Positions 28,160 through 31,242 of a stretch of DNA of 31,242 nt are shown here, piece after piece; position 1 is the first letter of the stretch; every line of letters begins with the position of its first letter. This DNA comes from GCA-2731375 sp047518225 (lineage in GTDB: Bacteria > Pseudomonadota > Alphaproteobacteria > GCA-2731375), in NCBI GenBank assembly GCA_047518225.1, contig JAKZRK010000178.1, positions 1 to 31,242 on the forward strand. The letters run 5' to 3'. Position numbers and translations under genes: made by a program. The notes beneath the pieces are model-generated. The model had not been told where the DNA came from. It ran no database searches and saw nothing but the letters and a program-made list of their open reading frames with translations.

Positions 28160-28279
28160 CGGTCTCATTACTGTCATTGTCGGGCTTGACCCGACAATCC
28201 AGGGCGGCAAACTCAGGTGTTCGCGGCTCTGGATCCACGGGTCTCCGCTTCGCTTCGCCCGAGGATGACCGTGTGTCGT
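28160..28279. repeat. 120-bp palindromic intergenic repeat, copy B
   Basis: Direct-orientation copy of the element at 27215-27334. This copy also has extended terminal inverted repeats: CACACGACACGG at 28144-28155 mirrors CCGTGTGTCGTGTG at 28270-28283 with a two-base gap, so the complete element may be about 140 bp. The remainder of the gap to the next gene (28284-28349) holds nothing recognisable. Confidence 0.85.
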
Positions 28280-28349
28280 GTGGTGTGCGCCGGTTGGCCC
28301 CTTATTCTCCAAGCCAGTGAAATCATTCGTCTATATTTTGAGTCCGACT

Positions 28350-29474
28350 CTAAGGCGCGAATTGGACCCGTTGCGGGGTTTCCGACAGGGCCTGGACGGT
28401 GCCCGCCACCAGATCAGCCATGATATGGGCGGCGGGGCGGCGTTCGCTGAGCAGGCCCGCGCCCTGGCCCGCCGCGTTCATGTACAGATCCCAACGGTCC
28501 GCCAGTTGCGCCGCGCTTAAAAAATCCTCCATCAAGACGCGCTGATGGGGAGAGGGCAAGGGTTCCAGCCCCGATTGCGCCCAGGCGTCCGTGACCACGT
28601 TGCGCTTGGCGCGCAGGGTCTTGCCGGTCCAGGCCTGGGAGATACGGAAATCCGTGGCCTTGCCGGCCACGATGTCATCCTTGACCACGCCGGGCAGGGC
28701 GCATTCCTCCGCGACCAGAAAGGCCGTGCCGATCCAGACCCCGATGGCGCCAAGGGTCAGCGCGGCGGCGATGCCCCTGCCCCCGACAAGGCCCCCCGCC
28801 GCCACCACGGGCACCGGGGCGACCGCCTCCACCGACTGGGCCACCAGAGGCAGGGTGGCGACGGGGCCCGTGTGGCCGCCGCCTTCGGTGCCCTGGCAGA
28901 CCACGATATCGACGCCGGCATCGCGGTTGCGTTCGGCGTTGCGGACCGTGCCGGCCAGGCCGATCACCACCATGCCCTGCTTGCGGGCGCGGGGAATAAT
29001 CCGGGCCGGATCGCCCAGACCGGCGGCAAAGATCGGCACCTCTTCTTCCAGCACCACCTGGATCTGCGCCTCGGCATAGACATCGGAATTGACGATATCG
29101 TTCTCCACCGGAGCGGGGGCCAGGTCGAAGCGTTCCAGCAATTCGTGCATGAAGGCCACATGGGCCGGGAAATCGCGGCGCAGCTCTTCGCGCACGCCGG
29201 TGCGGCTGGTGGAGGCCGCGGCCAACGAGGCGGGCAGCAACAGATCGACGCCGAACGGTTTGTCGGTTAGCTGGCGCACCCGCCGGATACGGCGGCGGAC
29301 CTCTTCGGGCGACAGGGCAGAGCCGCCCAGCACGCCGCAGCCCCCGGCATTCGACACCGCCGCCACCAGCTCGGGCGGCGTGCCCATGCCCCAGACCCCC
29401 ATGCCGGCCAGCATGATGGGATATTCGACCTTCAAAATATCGCAAAGTTCGGTATGCAGGATGGGTCGGGTCAT
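28350..29474 (-). CDS. nitronate monooxygenase-like FMN protein
   Basis: 374 residues of the 2-nitropropane dioxygenase/nitronate monooxygenase family, an FMN TIM barrel. The start YPIMLAGMGVWGMGTPELV-like region (residues 18-40), the SNAGGCGVLGG FMN strand (41-51), the catalytic His201 in EGGGHTG, and the phosphate-binding AAGGLVGGRGIAAALTLGA followed by VWIGTAF are all present. Members oxidise nitronates, but many in this annotation group are enoyl reductase-like or of unknown substrate. The C-terminal 100 residues are longer than in the minimal class I enzymes. It is transcribed leftward, convergent with the SDR gene and divergent from the flavoprotein gene. Confidence 0.85.
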   Translation of the reverse strand: MTRPILHTELCDILKVEYPIMLAGMGVWGMGTPPELVAAVSNAGGCGVLGGSALSPEEVRRRIRRVRQLTDKPFGVDLLLPASLAAASTSRTGVREELRRDFPAHVAFMHELLERFDLAPAPVENDIVNSDVYAEAQIQVVLEEEVPIFAAGLGDPARIIPRARKQGMVVIGLAGTVRNAERNRDAGVDIVVCQGTEGGGHTGPVATLPLVAQSVEAVAPVPVVAAGGLVGGRGIAAALTLGAIGVWIGTAFLVAEECALPGVVKDDIVAGKATDFRISQAWTGKTLRAKRNVVTDAWAQSGLEPLPSPHQRVLMEDFLSAAQLADRWDLYMNAAGQGAGLLSERRPAAHIMADLVAGTVQALSETPQRVQFAP

Positions 29475-29558
29475 AAGGGCGAGCTTCTCTACATTTGCTT
29501 TGAGGTGCTATACCCTACCCCAGGACAATTATTGAGAGCTAGATGGGGAGAGTTGGAA

Positions 29559-30194
29559 ATGGCAGATGAAACGCCACGCGACTTTATCAAGGACGAAGGA
29601 GATTTGCGCGGCCGGCATGACGAGGTCAGCACATTGGCGGCGCAAAAAACCGTTCCCGCCCTGGAACCCCACAGCCGGCGGTTTATCGAACTTTCGCCGT
29701 TTCTGTGCATCGCCTCCGCCGACCCCGCCGGGCCGGCGGATGTCTCGCCCCGTGGCGATGCCCCCGGCTTCGTCAAGGTGCTGGATGAGCGCACCCTGTT
29801 GATCCCGGACCGGATCGGCAACAACCGCCTGGATACCTTCGCCAACATCACCAAAAATCCCTACATCGGCCTGATCTTTCTGGTCCCCGGCGTGAACGAG
29901 ACCCTGCGCATCAACGGCCAGGCCCGGATCTGTACCGACCAGGAGGTACTGGCCGAATTCGAAGTGCGGGGCAAGGTGCCGAAAACCGGCCTGCTGGTGG
30001 CCATCGAAGAGGTGCTGTTTCAATGCGCCAAGGCGCTGATGCGCTCGCGCCTGTGGGAGGACGATTACCGGGTCGAGCGGAAAACCGCCATGCCGCCCCT
30101 GGGCCATATGATCCGCGACCAGATCGGCGCGGCGCAATCGCCCGAAGAGGTCGAGGCCTATGTGCAAACAAGCCTGAAAGAGCGCATGTATTAA
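29559..30194 (+). CDS. PPOX-type (pyridoxamine oxidase fold) FMN protein, MSMEG_1061-like
   Basis: 211 residues from the ATG at 29559, which has GGGGAGAG upstream. The split-barrel FMN-binding fold shows in SPFLCIASADP, DVSPRGDAPGFV (about 62-73) and IPDRIGNNRLDTFANI (about 85-100), followed by NPYIGLIFLVPG. This is the pattern of the MSMEG_1061 family of PPOX-type proteins, related to the F420/FMN-binding general stress flavoproteins. True pyridoxamine-phosphate oxidase residues are not all present, so vitamin B6 synthesis is not claimed. Its TAA overlaps the next ATG by one base (TAATG), indicating translational coupling with the histidine phosphatase. Confidence 0.82.
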   Translation: MADETPRDFIKDEGDLRGRHDEVSTLAAQKTVPALEPHSRRFIELSPFLCIASADPAGPADVSPRGDAPGFVKVLDERTLLIPDRIGNNRLDTFANITKNPYIGLIFLVPGVNETLRINGQARICTDQEVLAEFEVRGKVPKTGLLVAIEEVLFQCAKALMRSRLWEDDYRVERKTAMPPLGHMIRDQIGAAQSPEEVEAYVQTSLKERMY

Positions 30195-30730
30195 TGGCGA
30201 AACTGTACCTGGTGCGCCATGGCCAGGACGCCGGCTCGTGGGACGAGGACACCGATCCGGGCCTGAACGACCTGGGGCACGGCCAGGCCGCGGCAATGGC
30301 GGCGGCAATGGCGCCCCTGGGGCCCCTGCCGATCATGGTCAGCCCCCTGCGGCGGACGCGGGAAACCGCCCGGCCGTTGGAAACCGCCTGGCGCGTCACC
30401 GGGGTGGTGGAGCCGGCGGTACGTGAAATCCCCTCGCCCACGGATGACTTGATCGACCGCCGGGAATGGCTCACCGCGGTCATGTCGGGCACCTGGGCCC
30501 AGGCGGATGCCTGGCTGCATCCCTGGCGCCAGGGCGTGATCGATACCTTGCTGGCCTTGCGCGAGGACAGCGTCGTCGTGAGCCACTTCGTCGCCGTCGG
30601 CGCCGCCCGGGGCGACGACCGGGTGAGGATATTCCGGCCCGACAACTGCTCCATCACCGTGCTGGACTCGGACGGCAAAAATCTAAGCCTTATCGAATTG
30701 GGCGAGGCGTCCGAGACCAAGGTCGGCTAA
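30194..30730 (+). CDS. histidine phosphatase (phosphoglycerate mutase-like) family protein
   Basis: 178 residues from the ATG at 30194, overlapping the preceding stop. The catalytic R8-H9-G10 motif is in YLVRHG, the acidic general acid is E78 in VREIPSPT, and the second catalytic His is H131 in VVSHFVAVG; RRTRETA provides the phosphate-binding Arg. The set is complete, so it is probably an active cytoplasmic phosphatase. Substrates in this family range from sugar phosphates to nucleotides and protein phosphohistidine, and nothing here selects one. Coupling to a PPOX-type flavoprotein is the main context. Confidence 0.88.
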   Translation: MAKLYLVRHGQDAGSWDEDTDPGLNDLGHGQAAAMAAAMAPLGPLPIMVSPLRRTRETARPLETAWRVTGVVEPAVREIPSPTDDLIDRREWLTAVMSGTWAQADAWLHPWRQGVIDTLLALREDSVVVSHFVAVGAARGDDRVRIFRPDNCSITVLDSDGKNLSLIELGEASETKVG

Positions 30731-30748
30731 GGCATAGGGAGTTAAAAC

Positions 30749-31210
30749 ATGAAGATCGAAGGCGGTTGCCACTGCGGCAGCATCACTTACGAGGCCGAGA
30801 TCGACCCGGAGGGCGTCGTGGTTTGTCATTGCACCGACTGCCAGGCCTTGTCGGGTTCGGCCTTTCGCACCGTGGTCTTCAGTCTTGAGGATGCCTTCAG
30901 GCTGCTTTCGGGCGAGCCGAAAATCTACATCAAAACGGCCGCCAGCGGCGCCAAACGCGAACAGGCGTTTTGTCCCGAATGCGGCTCGCCAATTTACGCG
31001 ACCTCCCCCGGCGAAGGGCCGAAAGTGCATGGCATTCGTCTCGGTACCGTGCGCCAGCGCGCTGAACTGCCGCCCAGGAAACAAGTCTGGCACCGTTCAG
31101 CGCATAACAGCCCGTTGAAAAAGGCGCTATTGACCGGGTTTCACTCGACGGCGAAACATAACGCGACGAAGGCGGTTTCGCCATCCTCCGAGACGATGAG
31201 GACCATCTGA
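30749..31210 (+). CDS. GFA/CENP-V-domain zinc protein with atypical C-terminus
   Basis: 153 residues. The two-zinc GFA fold is clear: C7 and C9 in GGCHCGSITYEA, C26, C28 and C31 in CHCTDCQALSGS, and C75 and C78 in FCPECGSPIY. The family includes glutathione-dependent formaldehyde-activating enzyme, but most members have unknown activity. Up to about residue 117 (QVWHRSA) it follows the family. The last 36 residues are Ser/Thr/Lys-rich and do not look like the usual RSA-x-PW ending. This suggests the 3' end of the gene has been replaced or frameshifted near 31100. It starts 18 bases after the phosphatase gene, so it may belong to the same operon. Confidence 0.75.
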   Translation: MKIEGGCHCGSITYEAEIDPEGVVVCHCTDCQALSGSAFRTVVFSLEDAFRLLSGEPKIYIKTAASGAKREQAFCPECGSPIYATSPGEGPKVHGIRLGTVRQRAELPPRKQVWHRSAHNSPLKKALLTGFHSTAKHNATKAVSPSSETMRTI

Positions 31211-31242
31211 GCGACCAGAACGGCTCCAGCTGGCGCAATAAG

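Noticed and set aside
27215..28279. CRISPR or integron reading of the two 120-bp repeats
   Set aside because: Only two copies are present, they are long, internally palindromic and enclose a full gene, with no spacers, cas genes or integrase.

Overview
The window is a GC-rich stretch with the gene repertoire of a free-living alphaproteobacterium. Supporting signs are a gltB-gltD glutamate synthase pair, several catabolic enzyme families common in Rhodospirillales and their relatives, and intergenic palindromic repeats of the type scattered through alphaproteobacterial genomes. The assignment is an inference from gene content. There is no rRNA or tRNA gene to anchor it, and I found no CRISPR array and no recognisable transposase.

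Left part (1-4.7 kb) is accessory in character. It holds a gene cut by the left edge, an SGNH-hydrolase-like gene that seems to have lost its 5' end, a phytanoyl-CoA-dioxygenase-like oxygenase, a SAM methyltransferase, a 34-residue one-helix membrane protein with a strong ribosome binding site, an exported Sel1-repeat protein and a 57-residue ribbon-helix-helix regulator. Upstream of the regulator lie three copies of a 12-bp direct repeat. The gaps contain an 82-bp inverted-repeat element and, 1.4 kb away, a 21-bp tandem repeat that shares its core.

Middle part (4.7-14.2 kb): a yeast-Fcy1-type cytosine deaminase, a soluble CBS-domain histidine kinase without a partner regulator, a tartrate/D-malate dehydrogenase, an exported protein of unknown function and a PhnD-like binding protein. 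A likely operon follows: luciferase-like monooxygenase, YtcJ-type amidohydrolase and COG0523 GTPase. It ends tail-to-tail against a DUF2182 membrane protein.

Core metabolism (14.2-20.4 kb): gltB and gltD, leftward, five bases apart. A perfect -10 box embedded in a 7-bp inverted repeat lies upstream of gltB.

Right part (20.7-31.2 kb) is a catabolic block: an FMN 2-hydroxy-acid oxidase with an NTF2-fold partner, a prolidase-like amidohydrolase, a glyoxalase I-like protein, a class III CoA-transferase followed by a 2-hydroxyacyl-CoA lyase-type ThDP enzyme, an SDR dehydrogenase set between two 95%-identical 120-bp repeats, a nitronate-monooxygenase-like protein, a PPOX-type flavoprotein overlapping a histidine phosphatase, and a GFA-domain protein with an atypical tail. 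The most interesting idea is that the CoA-transferase and the lyase form an ATP-independent, formyl-CoA-recycling route for splitting 2-hydroxy acids, analogous to the frc/oxc oxalate pair. Both the lyase and the prolidase-like amidohydrolase differ from their families at a residue expected to be in the active site.
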